DNA from: a virus
Direction: 5' to 3' (one strand)
DNA length: 41,947 nt
Virus record (IMG/VR): IMGVR_UViG_3300029813_000134
Location: 1 to 41,947 of that record
Both the position numbers and the translations under genes were made by a program. A model generated the notes under the pieces. The model was not told the origin of the DNA, searched no databases, and saw nothing but the letters and a program-made list of their open reading frames with translations. Each line of letters opens with the position of its first letter. Within the stretch, counting starts at the first letter, position 1. Shown one piece after another: positions 17,485 through 24,155 of the stretch.

Positions 17485-17909
17485 TCAGGGTCTTTGCCAT
17501 TCAAATAGACGTTGATATTCTCAGGCATCCCGCTGTGCTTTAAATCAACAGCCTCTCGCTTGCCATACAAATCTGGCGCTATTGTTTCTAAGAACCATTT
17601 ATCAGCCAACCAATTAGTAGCACCTGTTTTGATTATTCTTTCTAAAGCTCTTGTAACAGCTTTTGCTCTGCCTATTGTCACTGTATCCGAAAATTCCGAT
17701 AATAATTTTTCATCTTTGCTTAAATCGTTCACATGTATTTCTTTTTTCCTTATTTTTTCCATCGTCTCTTCAGCATATTTTTTCCAATCATACCATGTGC
17801 TTCTCGGTATTCCTAATTGCCCATATATAAATCTATCGAAATGTCCCATTTCTGCTAATTTTTTTATTTCTTTGAGTAAAAACGGCGTGAGAGTTAATTT
17901 AGCGGCCAT
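17481..17909 (-). CDS. Terminase small subunit (putative)
   Basis: 142 aa from the ATG at 17909 (AAKLTLTPFLLKEIKKLAEM), chosen because GGGGG precedes it; a longer frame starts at 17957. It has a helix-turn-helix-like segment (GQLGIPRSTWYDWKKYAEET), then IGRAKAVTRALERIIKTGAT and WFLETIAPDLYGKREAVDL, which resemble DNA-binding small terminases. It is directly upstream of, and overlaps, the large subunit. It would recognise the packaging site. Confidence 0.8.
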   Translation of the reverse strand: MAAKLTLTPFLLKEIKKLAEMGHFDRFIYGQLGIPRSTWYDWKKYAEETMEKIRKKEIHVNDLSKDEKLLSEFSDTVTIGRAKAVTRALERIIKTGATNWLADKWFLETIAPDLYGKREAVDLKHSGMPENINVYLNGKDPE

Positions 17910-17960
17910 ATATTCTTTTCCCCCATAACTATATATCCCCTGACTGGAATAGTCCATATG

Positions 17961-18104
17961 TTACTGTTTAATCCGCCGCTTTTTCTCCAGCCTATCATCA
18001 ATCGACAGGAGAATGGCTGCAAAGATAAACATCAACGTGCTTAAAATCACGACCGCAAATATGATGAGATTCACGATCAATTCTACGATTTCCTTGATAA
18101 TCAT
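17961..18104 (-). CDS. Small single-span membrane protein
   Basis: 47 aa read by hand. One long hydrophobic segment (IVNLIIFAVVILSTLMFIFA) is followed by a charged tail ending RLEKKRRIKQ. The ATG overlaps the preceding stop (ATGA at 18101-18104). Basic residues after the segment suggest the C-terminus stays inside. It lies just before the terminase genes. Function unknown; a membrane factor such as an antiholin is possible but unproven. Confidence 0.6.
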   Translation of the reverse strand: MIIKEIVELIVNLIIFAVVILSTLMFIFAAILLSIDDRLEKKRRIKQ

Positions 18105-18283
18105 TTTGTTTCCTTTATGATTCGATATTCCCGCTTACCCTGATAAAATATCCCTAAAGATAACTTCTCTGCGAATTTCCTGAGCGTCTTTCTATCTGCT
18201 GATGAAGCTACGAAGCGCCAATGATACCCTCCATTTACATTGCCTGCCGGTGGAGTCCCCGGCACTTTTATTTCTAAGATCAT
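18101..18283 (-). CDS. Small uncharacterised protein
   Basis: 60 aa (MILEIKVPGTPPAGNVNGGY, later FAEKLSLGIFYQGKREYRI). It starts in a TAATG overlap with the gene before it and ends in an ATGA overlap with the membrane peptide gene, so it is part of a coupled cluster. No family recognised. Confidence 0.6.
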   Translation of the reverse strand: MILEIKVPGTPPAGNVNGGYHWRFVASSADRKTLRKFAEKLSLGIFYQGKREYRIIKETK

Positions 18284-18429
18284 TATCTTGATCCTCCGGT
18301 CAATCTGCTTAGGATTTTGATAACATGATCCAAATCCGCGGTATCTTTTCCAAGCACTCTTGCTTCATTTTTCAATCGCTTAAGTATCTCCCAAGCCCGT
18401 TGAATGTCTTTTACTGTGATGCTCGCCAT
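18283..18429 (-). CDS. Small helical protein
   Basis: 48 aa found by reading the strand: starts MASITVKDIQRAWEILKRLK and ends KILSRLTGGSR. Helical and basic. A GGGGA ribosome site precedes the ATG, and the stop forms TAATG with the next gene. No family recognised. Confidence 0.6.
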   Translation of the reverse strand: MASITVKDIQRAWEILKRLKNEARVLGKDTADLDHVIKILSRLTGGSR

Positions 18430-18441
18430 AAAATCCCCTCA

Positions 18442-18798
18442 CTATGCGAATTGTTTTTTGGCTTTCTTATCGTCTTCGATGGCCAACCTTTTTTCCTCTG
18501 AATAGAACGCCCCGACCACATTCTGCACCTGCCGGATCGCCACCCACATAGATATATTTTCAGTGCCAAGCTGCTCATTTTCTTCCGTCAATTTTTTATT
18601 CTCCTGGCGTTGTTCCCGTATTTTCTCCCGTGCGACTTCCGTTTGCCACTTCGGATTCTTTATCCATTTGCGATCCCGAAATACAAGGGTGATATAAATC
18701 AACAGCAAGCTGTATATATTAAACCCAATAATCCAATAAATCAAAGGCAACATAATCCACAGCTGTTCTAAAAGTGTTCGTTCAATCAACTCAGTCAT
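18442..18798 (-). CDS. Membrane-anchored coiled-coil protein
   Basis: 118 aa from the ATG at 18798, chosen because AGGAGG lies 9 bases upstream. Two hydrophobic stretches near residues 10-45 (LWIMLPLIYWIIGFNIYSLL) are followed by a coiled coil (REQRQENKKLTEENEQLGTE). The topology is like small phage membrane proteins of unknown role. It overlaps the Zn-ribbon gene by 8 bases. Confidence 0.6.
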   Translation of the reverse strand: MTELIERTLLEQLWIMLPLIYWIIGFNIYSLLLIYITLVFRDRKWIKNPKWQTEVAREKIREQRQENKKLTEENEQLGTENISMWVAIRQVQNVVGAFYSEEKRLAIEDDKKAKKQFA

Positions 18799-18946
18799 TA
18801 TTCTCATCCTCCTCTTCGCTTACTCTGATCACATGATTGCAGTTCGGGCACATAAATACAATCAAGTCTTTCCTGTCAACAAGTCTTCTGCGCTTGCCTA
18901 TTCTTTTTATTATCACACCACAGGCATCACAAATTATCTTTTTCAT
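18791..18946 (-). CDS. Small zinc-ribbon protein
   Basis: 51 aa. Two Cys pairs (ICDACG and MCPNCNH) are separated by a basic loop (KRIGKRRRLVDRK), a rubredoxin/zinc-ribbon-like knuckle arrangement. An AAGGAAAG site precedes the ATG. It could bind nucleic acid or protein. It is the first gene after the structured RNA/tRNA region and begins the cluster leading to terminase. Confidence 0.65.
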   Translation of the reverse strand: MKKIICDACGVIIKRIGKRRRLVDRKDLIVFMCPNCNHVIRVSEEEDENND

Positions 18947-18959
18947 ATTCTTTCCTTAA

Positions 18960-19170
18960 AATAGATAGGGAGCTCACAGGATATTATGATAAGCACCGAT
19001 TCGACAGCCCCCTAGCATGTCCGTGTTACTCCAGTTTAATTGGAGCTCAGATCATCAGGTAGCCTCCTTGCATTAAGAATATTTGCCGGACTACCTTAAC
19101 TCGAAGGAATTACCGGCTTTTATTACTACTACTTGCTGCTAGCCTTCCTCTCAAGGAGGTATACTAACTA
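18960..19170 (-). other. Gene-free structured region 3' of tRNA-Ala
   Basis: No convincing reading frame. On the minus strand there are strong helices: GCCGG...CCGGC around CCTT/AAGG, a 5-bp/7-nt hairpin CTCCA-ATTAAAC-TGGAG, and two GAGCTC copies that can pair with each other at the ends of the last 70 nt. This suggests a folded transcript or processing and termination structures, but it matches no RNA family I can name. Confidence 0.4.
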
Positions 19171-19242
19171 TGGACCGGCCAGGAATCGAACCTAGATCGC
19201 CGAGTTGCATGCCCAGCGCATTGACCACTATGCTACCAGCCC
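19171..19242 (-). tRNA. tRNA-Ala (anticodon TGC), with A at position 33
   Basis: 72-nt cloverleaf on the minus strand. The acceptor GGGCTGG pairs with CCGGTCC and includes the G3:U70 pair that is the alanine identity element. The D stem is GCAT/ATGC with GG in the loop. The anticodon stem CTGGG/CTCGG carries loop CATGCAA, giving anticodon TGC. The T arm is CTAGG-TTCGATT-CCTGG. No CCA tail beyond the discriminator A is encoded. Position 33 is A instead of the nearly universal U, which is odd. The 5' end overlaps the last 10 bases of an HNH gene. Confidence 0.8.
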
Positions 19243-19640
19243 CTTCTCCTACGGTCTTTTGTATATTCATTATCGCATTTCTTGCAGATATTACGACAAC
19301 CCAATAATTTTGTAATATCTTTACGAAATTCCGATTTATCTTTTCTTTGATTGCAGACTCTACATATTGCTTTATTCTCTTTATCAAATTTAAATTTATA
19401 TCTTCTACTGTTATGATATCCAATGTGTTCGCTTTGAGTCATCAATAATAGATTTTCAATTCGGTTATCAAGAGGATTTTCATTTATATGATGAATATGC
19501 TCTTTTTGGTTCAACAATCTTCCTATTTTTTGTTCCATTAAATAACGTGAATATGGAATATATCCATTACAATTCACATGGGGATGATCAGGCATAAAAA
19601 TACCTTCCCGCCTACCACCACTTATTTTAATTAATTTCAT
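19233..19640 (-). CDS. HNH homing endonuclease
   Basis: 135 aa from the ATG at 19640, chosen for its GGAG site. The HNH core is NQKEHIHHINENPLDNRIEN (histidine pair and downstream Asn), followed by LLLMTQSEHIGYHNSRRYKF. A Zn knuckle lies near the C-terminus (CRVCNQRKDKSEFRK, then CRNICKKCDNEY). AT-rich compared with neighbours. Its stop codon lies inside the tRNA-Ala 5' region and a tRNA-like RNA lies just upstream, a typical place for a free-standing homing gene. Confidence 0.88.
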   Translation of the reverse strand: MKLIKISGGRREGIFMPDHPHVNCNGYIPYSRYLMEQKIGRLLNQKEHIHHINENPLDNRIENLLLMTQSEHIGYHNSRRYKFKFDKENKAICRVCNQRKDKSEFRKDITKLLGCRNICKKCDNEYTKDRRRRGW

Positions 19641-19667
19641 ATTAATCTCCAATTCATTATAATAAAG

Positions 19668-19821
19668 CACTCATGCAGGGCGGCATTAAACCCTGCGGGC
19701 TACTAACCGAATACGCTCGTTCCGCACCCTTCCAGGCTGACAGCTGACCGAGTCTTCGTCTACCAATTAACGGACATGCACTACTTCCGTCTCCGTGCCA
19801 TATGCCTTGCACCACGAGTAC
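19668..19821 (-). ncRNA. Unrecognised structured RNA with tRNA-like closing helix
   Basis: No good reading frame. The minus strand can close with GTACTCG (19821-19815) against TGAGTGC (19673-19667), includes a GTGC-AAGGCATATG-GCAC arm like a D arm, and carries a 6-bp hairpin GCAGGG/CCCTGC next to the 3' strand, like a T arm. The middle about 90 nt do not fit a cloverleaf. It shares the motif GCCCGCAGG with the RNA at 20823-20924. It may be an altered tRNA or a new small RNA. Confidence 0.4.
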
Positions 19822-19823
19822 TA

Positions 19824-20087
19824 TTATAATTCTCCTCTTTGTTTCATCGCTTCTATCAACTTCCATCCTCCATCAATCCTATCAGCGATTTCTTGTGGAG
19901 ATCTAATTTTCAACGTATTAATTCCAATAGGACAAATACTGCTATCAAATCTATGATCTCTGCATTGCTGGGGTCGATTTTCATAATTCGCACAAAACAT
20001 GTAATTATCTTTCAGTACAATATATGGGCATGGATTAGATATAGGTGACATACGCAAACAACAATCACCACAGTGAAGACATTCCAT
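19824..20087 (-). CDS. YkgJ-like cysteine-cluster protein
   Basis: 87 aa. It begins MECLHCGDCCLRMSPISNPC and continues FCANYENRPQQCRDHRFD and ICPIGINTL. The CxxCxxCC start, the YExRPxxCR block and a final CP match the YkgJ family (putative Zn/Fe-chelating domain). An AGGAGG site lies upstream, after a terminator-like hairpin. Role in phages is unknown; metal-dependent modification is one idea. Confidence 0.78.
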   Translation of the reverse strand: MECLHCGDCCLRMSPISNPCPYIVLKDNYMFCANYENRPQQCRDHRFDSSICPIGINTLKIRSPQEIADRIDGGWKLIEAMKQRGEL

Positions 20088-20110
20088 CTTATATTATCCT
20101 CCTATTAAAT

Positions 20111-20143
20111 GTGTGGAGAAGGGATAGCTCGTTTTCTCCACAC
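20111..20143 (-). terminator. Hairpin before the YkgJ-like gene
   Basis: Perfect 10-bp stem GTGTGGAGAA/TTCTCCACAC with a 13-nt loop, followed by ATTTAAT and then AGGAGG. The U-run is weak, so it may be a leaky terminator after the HNH gene or an mRNA end-protecting hairpin. Confidence 0.55.
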
Positions 20144-20159
20144 GATCTTGTCTTTTGAA

Positions 20160-20648
20160 TCATATCTGCCATAAAAATCCTCCCGCTGTTTTCCTTTTGC
20201 CACAAGAAGCTTGCCCAATGCTTGAACTATTAATTTTTGTTTGTTTTGCTGCTTCTCGTAATGATTTGTGGATTTTGACAATCGTTCCATCATGAGTTAT
20301 TTGCTTTATGGATTTTTTCGGATTATTATGTAATTTATTTTTAAAAGCATGTTCGATATTTTCAAGAGAAGTAATTATTTCCAAATTTTCTAACCGATTA
20401 TTTGTTTTATTACCATCTTTATGATTTATGGTTTTGCTTCCTATTGGCCCTATAAAAGTTTCATAAATTAATCGAGATAACATATATCTTTTACATTTAC
20501 CATTTTTATATAATAGAATCTGTAAATAACCATGTCCATTATCAATCGCTTTTATTTTTCTTGGTTTTTTATATTTATAACTAAAAATCTCACCATTATT
20601 ATTGATTGTATAATCTGGATATTCTTTAATAATTGTATCTACTTTCAT
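20160..20648 (-). CDS. HNH homing endonuclease with NUMOD4/NUMOD1-like parts
   Basis: 162 aa from the ATG at 20648 (SD GGAG). It starts MKVDTIIKEYPDYTINNNGE, a NUMOD4-like segment. The HNH core is SKTINHKDGNKTNNRLENLE with ITSLENIEHAFKN. The C-terminal NUMOD1-like DNA-binding segment is HKSLREAAKQTKINSSSIGQ ending AGGFLWQI. Strongly AT-rich. It is driven by the leader-type promoter at 20758-20786. Confidence 0.9.
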   Translation of the reverse strand: MKVDTIIKEYPDYTINNNGEIFSYKYKKPRKIKAIDNGHGYLQILLYKNGKCKRYMLSRLIYETFIGPIGSKTINHKDGNKTNNRLENLEIITSLENIEHAFKNKLHNNPKKSIKQITHDGTIVKIHKSLREAAKQTKINSSSIGQASCGKRKTAGGFLWQI

Positions 20649-20654
20649 TATATT

Positions 20655-20751
20655 CTCCAAATAAAATCCCCGCACAGTTCGGATAGGATGACAGGAAAAT
20701 GTCGCCGAACCGATTGGGGATATTAATTATTTTATGATTCCCTATCATCCT
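20655..20751 (-). promoter_or_regulatory. Attenuator-like leader L5 (HNH gene)
   Basis: From predicted start A20751 the RNA begins AGGATGATAGG, which can pair (one G-U) with CCTGTCATCCT in the loop at 20695-20685. The hairpin has an outer stem ATCCCC/GGGGAT (20721-20716 and 20671-20666) and inner stem GTTCGG/CCGAAC. A weak U-run (ATTTTATTT) and GGAG site follow. A short frame starting at the ATG in the 5' element stays open through the hairpin. Confidence 0.7.
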
Positions 20752-20757
20752 ATAATT

Positions 20758-20786
20758 AATATAATATATTCAGTTCTAAATGTCAA
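20758..20786 (-). promoter_or_regulatory. Sigma70-type promoter of leader L5
   Basis: TTGACA (20786-20781), 17-bp spacer, TATATT (20763-20758). The predicted start A20751 is seven bases beyond the -10 box and is the first base of the loop-complementary element. Confidence 0.75.
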
Positions 20787-20822
20787 TTCCCCGTGCTCCC
20801 GGCGGCTCCAATTCTCTGGTTA

Positions 20823-20924
20823 TCGACGACCCTTGTGGAATAAAGGGAACGGCAGGTAATGGGCCTGCGGGCGTTACGGCTCGGACTTATCTCCCTCGCC
20901 GGATACACAGCATCACTTCGTCAA
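20823..20924 (-). ncRNA. Unrecognised tRNA-like structured RNA
   Basis: On the minus strand TTGACGA pairs with TCGTCGA (7 bp, one G-U). Directly next to the 3' strand is a 5-bp hairpin CCCTT/AAGGG, then four bases, then GCAGG-CCCATTA-CCTGC (5-bp stem, 7-nt loop). A further arm CGGC...GCCG carries facing GA/GA steps. The layout follows a tRNA except for the enlarged D region. No canonical T loop is present, so it is probably not a working tRNA. The flanking sequence from 20787 to 20967 holds no gene. Confidence 0.45.
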
Positions 20925-20967
20925 GGATTGGCTGCTGGCACCTCTAATCGCCACGCTCCCTGTTTAC

Positions 20968-21144
20968 TCAATGCTCATAATCAATTTCAATATGTTTGGC
21001 GACGATCTCTATCAAATCGGCTATATTATCATCAACAGATTCAGGCCCTTCGGCAGTTGAATGATTGTATGCCTGTTTGTAAATATCATAATCAACTTCA
21101 CATACAATTTCTGTAACCATTTTAATTACTTCTGATTTATTCAT
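20968..21144 (-). CDS. Small acidic protein
   Basis: 58 aa read by hand: starts MNKSEVIKMVTEIVCEVDYD and ends AKHIEIDYEH. SD AGGGAG precedes the ATG. The sequence AAACAGGGAGCG occurs both at this ribosome site and again just after the stop, a small direct repeat. No family recognised. Confidence 0.6.
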   Translation of the reverse strand: MNKSEVIKMVTEIVCEVDYDIYKQAYNHSTAEGPESVDDNIADLIEIVAKHIEIDYEH

Positions 21145-21159
21145 TATCTCGCTCCCTGT

Positions 21160-21357
21160 TTATCCTGTTGGTAATTCTGGCAAATATTGCCACCAGATCA
21201 CATCTTCCATTTTGATATCATATACAAGTCCGGCAATATGCCAAAAATTATCATCTTTCAACCATCCTATTTCTATTTTGCCACGATATACAAACAAAAC
21301 ATCCATTTCCCTTTGTGGCATCTCCGTACTTGTTCTTACCCAATTGTTTCTATCCAT
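21160..21357 (-). CDS. DUF551-like small protein
   Basis: 65 aa (NNWVRTSTEMPQREMDVLFV, ending WWQYLPELPTG). The W...S..MP...VL start and the W..LPE.P end follow the DUF551 pattern common in phage accessory regions. Function unknown. Confidence 0.65.
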   Translation of the reverse strand: MDRNNWVRTSTEMPQREMDVLFVYRGKIEIGWLKDDNFWHIAGLVYDIKMEDVIWWQYLPELPTG

Positions 21358-21429
21358 TTTTATTACCTCTTACTTCCATCATTTTCCCGCAGCAAGTTGG
21401 TCATCCTGCAATCTTTGCCTCTTCAATAT

Positions 21430-21627
21430 TTATTTTTTCGGCCCGATGAAAAAATCGGCATCATCATTACCATAAATATCATCAACAAGATATCCGGCTT
21501 GACAACCTTCAAAGCCTTCTACACAAGGCATTAAATCATCAATACGGCATCCACATTCTCTATCATAAAGCCCATCATATCCATTCTTGATCAGGTATTC
21601 TTTAACGATTTCTTTGACGGTCATCAC
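21430..21627 (-). CDS. Small conserved phage protein (cysteine-containing)
   Basis: 65 aa (TVKEIVKEYLIKNGYDGLYD, then ECGCRIDDLMPCVEGF). The pattern YL..NGYDGL...CGC..DDL.PC is one I recognise from small phage proteins of unknown function with a likely metal site. It overlaps nothing and lies directly after its upstream gene. Confidence 0.65.
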   Translation of the reverse strand: MMTVKEIVKEYLIKNGYDGLYDRECGCRIDDLMPCVEGFEGCQAGYLVDDIYGNDDADFFIGPKK

Positions 21628-22005
21628 TCACTCCTTTGGATTTTTCCCAGGGATAACATCCTTTATCTCGCTCAAAGCATAAATAGCATCTTCTAATTGC
21701 TCCTTAATCAAAGCAGCTTTTACCGGGAATGAACACTTTTTTAGTACTTCCCTGCATAGCTTAAGTAACTCTGCTGTTTTCCGTTCTTCTGCATCTAGCC
21801 GCAATCGGTAATCCTCGATAGCGGTAGCCGCTTCAAAATCTGTTTGTTCCAATTCCCTTGTTTTTGCTTCTAATTCTGCCTGAAGATGTTCTATCTCGGC
21901 AATGAGTTTTTTTATAATTATACGACCTTTTTCACTTGGTCTTATGCCGGCGAATTCTATTTTTTCTGTATATTCAAGATATCGTTTTGCCTCTCTTACG
22001 ATCAT
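21628..22005 (-). CDS. Coiled-coil protein
   Basis: 125 aa, heptad-rich (IAEIEHLQAELEAKTRELEQ, YRLRLDAEERKTAELLKLC). The stop is next to the ATG of the NGYDGL gene. It shows weak similarity in layout to the coiled-coil genes at 22340-23776. Function unknown. Confidence 0.6.
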   Translation of the reverse strand: MIVREAKRYLEYTEKIEFAGIRPSEKGRIIIKKLIAEIEHLQAELEAKTRELEQTDFEAATAIEDYRLRLDAEERKTAELLKLCREVLKKCSFPVKAALIKEQLEDAIYALSEIKDVIPGKNPKE

Positions 22006-22026
22006 TATTGTACCTCATTCCCTCCT

Positions 22027-22227
22027 TTAGATTTTCCCCAATAATTCCTTTGCCCCCATCTTGGTTCGGGAAACAAGTTGAAACCAACCCTTCCCAAACG
22101 CCGGCATATCTCGATACTCTTCAATTATGCCACATCGTCTGCATGCCCTTAAATTCCGCAACGGATCATCCGACAGGATACTGTATGCATAACGATGCCC
22201 GAATATTTTACATATTCTGTTCATCAC
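22027..22227 (-). CDS. DUF1660-like small Zn-binding protein
   Basis: 66 aa. CKIFGHRYAYS near the start and ACRRCGIIEEYRDM in the middle match the C.iFGH...CxxCG pattern of DUF1660-like prophage proteins. Expected to bind one zinc ion. Function unknown. Confidence 0.65.
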   Translation of the reverse strand: MMNRICKIFGHRYAYSILSDDPLRNLRACRRCGIIEEYRDMPAFGKGWFQLVSRTKMGAKELLGKI

Positions 22228-22377
22228 TTATTCCTTTATCTCTTTCTCCCACCAACGATTAATTTGAATCCAATATCTAACTTGCCGAAGTTCTACTCCG
22301 CCTTTTTCTCTAGCATCGTTTATTTCATTGACAGCCTCCTCAATCCCTCGCTCGGCAATAACATAAATAAGGTGCAT
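22228..22377 (-). CDS. Small basic protein overlapping the coiled-coil gene end
   Basis: 49 aa if started at the ATG at 22377 (MHLIYVIAERGIEEAVNEIN, ending QINRWWEKEIKE). It overlaps the 3' end of the preceding gene in another frame. The preceding gene reaches QRDELLDA and then shifts into an unusual short end, while its paralog at 22630 continues QRDELLDALIGLRRAIEEE. So this frame may be the original C-terminus of that gene after an indel. Confidence 0.5.
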   Translation of the reverse strand: MHLIYVIAERGIEEAVNEINDAREKGGVELRQVRYWIQINRWWEKEIKE

Positions 22378-22633
22378 CAAGCAGTTCATCCCGCTGGGCC
22401 TTCAACTTCCCCACTTCCATATCAGCTTCATCGGCACGTTGAACAGCCGCTTCCCGGTCCTGTCTCATGGCGTTTGAATAAGTGATGTGCTCAGCTAGTT
22501 TCTTTTCTAGTTCAGTTATTCTGTCATCAAGGACGACCGTAACACGAAACAAACTGACATGCTCACTGATATTCCAGTCTTTTATGCGTATTCTTTCCGC
22601 TATTTTGCGTGCTTCTGTTAATGTCATACTCAT
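22340..22633 (-). CDS. Coiled-coil protein, possibly shortened by a frameshift
   Basis: 97 aa (MTLTEARKIAERIRIKDWNI, VVLDDRITELEKKLAEH, ADMEVGKLKAQRDELLDA). Related in layout and motifs to the genes at 22630-23334 and 23582-23776. The last nine residues (PYLCYCRARD) look unlike the family, and the next frame continues sensibly, suggesting an indel. A GGAGG site precedes the ATG. Confidence 0.6.
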   Translation of the reverse strand: MSMTLTEARKIAERIRIKDWNISEHVSLFRVTVVLDDRITELEKKLAEHITYSNAMRQDREAAVQRADEADMEVGKLKAQRDELLDAPYLCYCRARD

Positions 22634-23334
22634 GGCTTGCCTCCTTGGTTATTTTTCTTAAGGGCAGTATCCCCGTTTTTAATTTCATTCCATGTTTTGC
22701 CGGTTGTATGTATTATAGCTGCATTTGCCATGCCGATATTTCCCTTTACATCCTCACTATGATACGATGGCTGTCCTTGAAATGTTTCTTCTTCTATGGC
22801 TCTTCTCAACCCAATCAATGCATCAAGCAACTCATCCCGTTGAACTTCAGCTTTTTCTGCACATTCTATTAAAGCGATCTGACCGATATATTGATCGTTC
22901 CATCCCCGTAGATTTGCTCTGGCTTTTCCAAGTGCCCATTTACGATGTTTGCGTTGAAAATCTGTTTCATCTTGATGATATGCCTGATATTCAACTTCCT
23001 TCCGCCATCGTTCTATTTCAGTCTCAGCTTTTCTCAATTTCTTTAAAATCTGACAAGTACCATTGATTCTCGAATCAATGTCATCCTGCTGTTGTTTTAT
23101 TTTGACCTCGGCTTTTTCAGCTTTGTCTTTCCATTCCATTCCTTGCAGGTTTTCGACATCAACCTGGCCCCGCCAATCATTTACGGTTTGTTGCAATCGT
23201 TCTATTTCAGCAGTGAGTCGTTGAATTTCGGCATCCTCGATGACTATGATAGATTCCGTTTCGTGAAGTAAAACTCCCCCCTCTTGAGCTTTTCGTAATC
23301 CGCTTGCTATCTTATGCGCTTTTTTCTGATCCAT
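22630..23334 (-). CDS. Long coiled-coil protein
   Basis: 234 aa. The N-terminus KKAHKIASGLRKAQEGGVLL and ESIIVIEDAEIQRLTAEIER repeats the family layout of neighbouring genes, followed by long coiled-coil segments and QRDELLDALIGLRRAIEEE. Function unknown. It overlaps the downstream coiled-coil gene by 4 bases. Confidence 0.65.
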   Translation of the reverse strand: MDQKKAHKIASGLRKAQEGGVLLHETESIIVIEDAEIQRLTAEIERLQQTVNDWRGQVDVENLQGMEWKDKAEKAEVKIKQQQDDIDSRINGTCQILKKLRKAETEIERWRKEVEYQAYHQDETDFQRKHRKWALGKARANLRGWNDQYIGQIALIECAEKAEVQRDELLDALIGLRRAIEEETFQGQPSYHSEDVKGNIGMANAAIIHTTGKTWNEIKNGDTALKKNNQGGKP

Positions 23335-23569
23335 AGGTTACCTCCCTTCCCCGCCGTAAAAAGAAAAGCAGTTCTCCCCGTCCAAATCCCCCTCGCTCTG
23401 CTAATCGTTCTAAGGATTGTTGTTTGCCATATATGGCGCTGTAATATTTGTATGCTTCCTCAGCAAGCCACCAAGGAATTTTACTTGGCTGAGGATAAAT
23501 CCTCTTTCCTTCTGAATCTAGGTAGCTGGATTCAGCTTGAACCGGAAATGGACGTGTATCATCATTCAT
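23312..23569 (-). CDS. Small conserved phage protein
   Basis: 85 aa. The segment PSKIPWWLAEEAYKYYSAIY and RLAERGGFGRGELLFFLRRG is a pattern often seen in small phage accessory proteins. Function unknown. Confidence 0.62.
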   Translation of the reverse strand: MNDDTRPFPVQAESSYLDSEGKRIYPQPSKIPWWLAEEAYKYYSAIYGKQQSLERLAERGGFGRGELLFFLRRGREVTYGSEKSA

Positions 23570-23581
23570 AAGGTTACTCCT

Positions 23582-23776
23582 TTACACGCCGATCCTGATA
23601 ATATCCTCGGCTTCCGCTAACGTCTTTTTTAATCGCTCCACTTCGGCTTCTAACTTTGCTACCTGATCATCAAGAGCGACTATGGCATGGACATAAAGAT
23701 CATCAAAGGAAAGGGGATCTTTGTCTGCCCATCCCCGCACTTCTTTTGCGATCTCTTGTGCTTCTTTTAAATCCAC
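23582..23776 (-). CDS. Small coiled-coil protein
   Basis: 64 aa (MDLKEAQEIAKEVRGWADKD, then HAIVALDDQVAKLEAEVERL). Same layout as the starts of the genes at 22340 and 22630: an A..IA..vR segment, then xLDDxIxxLE coiled coil. The start overlaps the stop of the preceding gene. Confidence 0.62.
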   Translation of the reverse strand: MDLKEAQEIAKEVRGWADKDPLSFDDLYVHAIVALDDQVAKLEAEVERLKKTLAEAEDIIRIGV

Positions 23777-23940
23777 GGGATTACTCCTTTATAGATTCGC
23801 TCCAATTCCTTCAGCATCGTTTCCAGATAATAGCCAAGAATCAAATTGCGCTGAATCAGCATTTCAGTTCGCTTTCGCCATATCGGATCTTCCCTGATTT
23901 TTTGAATGACCGGTTTATTTTTATGTTTCTTCTTACTCAT
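23767..23940 (-). CDS. Small basic protein
   Basis: 57 aa read by hand: starts MSKKKHKNKPVIQKIREDPI and ends ERIYKGVIPWI. It overlaps both neighbours by several bases in an operon-like manner. No family recognised. Confidence 0.6.
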   Translation of the reverse strand: MSKKKHKNKPVIQKIREDPIWRKRTEMLIQRNLILGYYLETMLKELERIYKGVIPWI

Positions 23941-24115
23941 TGACTTTGTATTGATTTATTTTCACATCTACGAGAACGATCTCAAGACATGCTGGAAACA
24001 ATTTATCATAATAACTTACTTGTTCGCCATCTTGCTCTGCCTTTTTGTTTTTGATATTCATGATTGTGCACAATCCAGTCAAGTATGCGACTGCTTCCTC
24101 AATTTCTAGTTTCAT
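23933..24115 (-). CDS. Small uncharacterised protein
   Basis: 60 aa (MKLEIEEAVAYLTGLCTIMN, later FPACLEIVLVDVKINQYKVN). It overlaps the next start by 8 bases and is preceded by a GGGGC-type site. No family recognised. Confidence 0.58.
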   Translation of the reverse strand: MKLEIEEAVAYLTGLCTIMNIKNKKAEQDGEQVSYYDKLFPACLEIVLVDVKINQYKVNE

Positions 24116-24155
24116 CGCTTTGCCCCTTTCTCTATCATTATATAATTCCCCATGA

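Noticed and set aside
19151-19423. Open frame crossing the tRNA-Ala
   Set aside because: It reads through a clear tRNA cloverleaf and the HNH gene in another frame.
19657-19866. Open frame over the structured RNA upstream of the HNH gene
   Set aside because: It has no ribosome site, composition typical of translated RNA structure, and overlaps the YkgJ gene end. Helices explain the region better.
20105-20293. Small frame overlapping the end of the HNH gene at 20160
   Set aside because: Shadow frame; its end spans the terminator-like hairpin and there is no ribosome site.
20655-20967. Group I intron around the HNH gene
   Set aside because: No matching P7 pairing (R and S elements) was found in the structured regions, though one stretch resembles an S element by eye.
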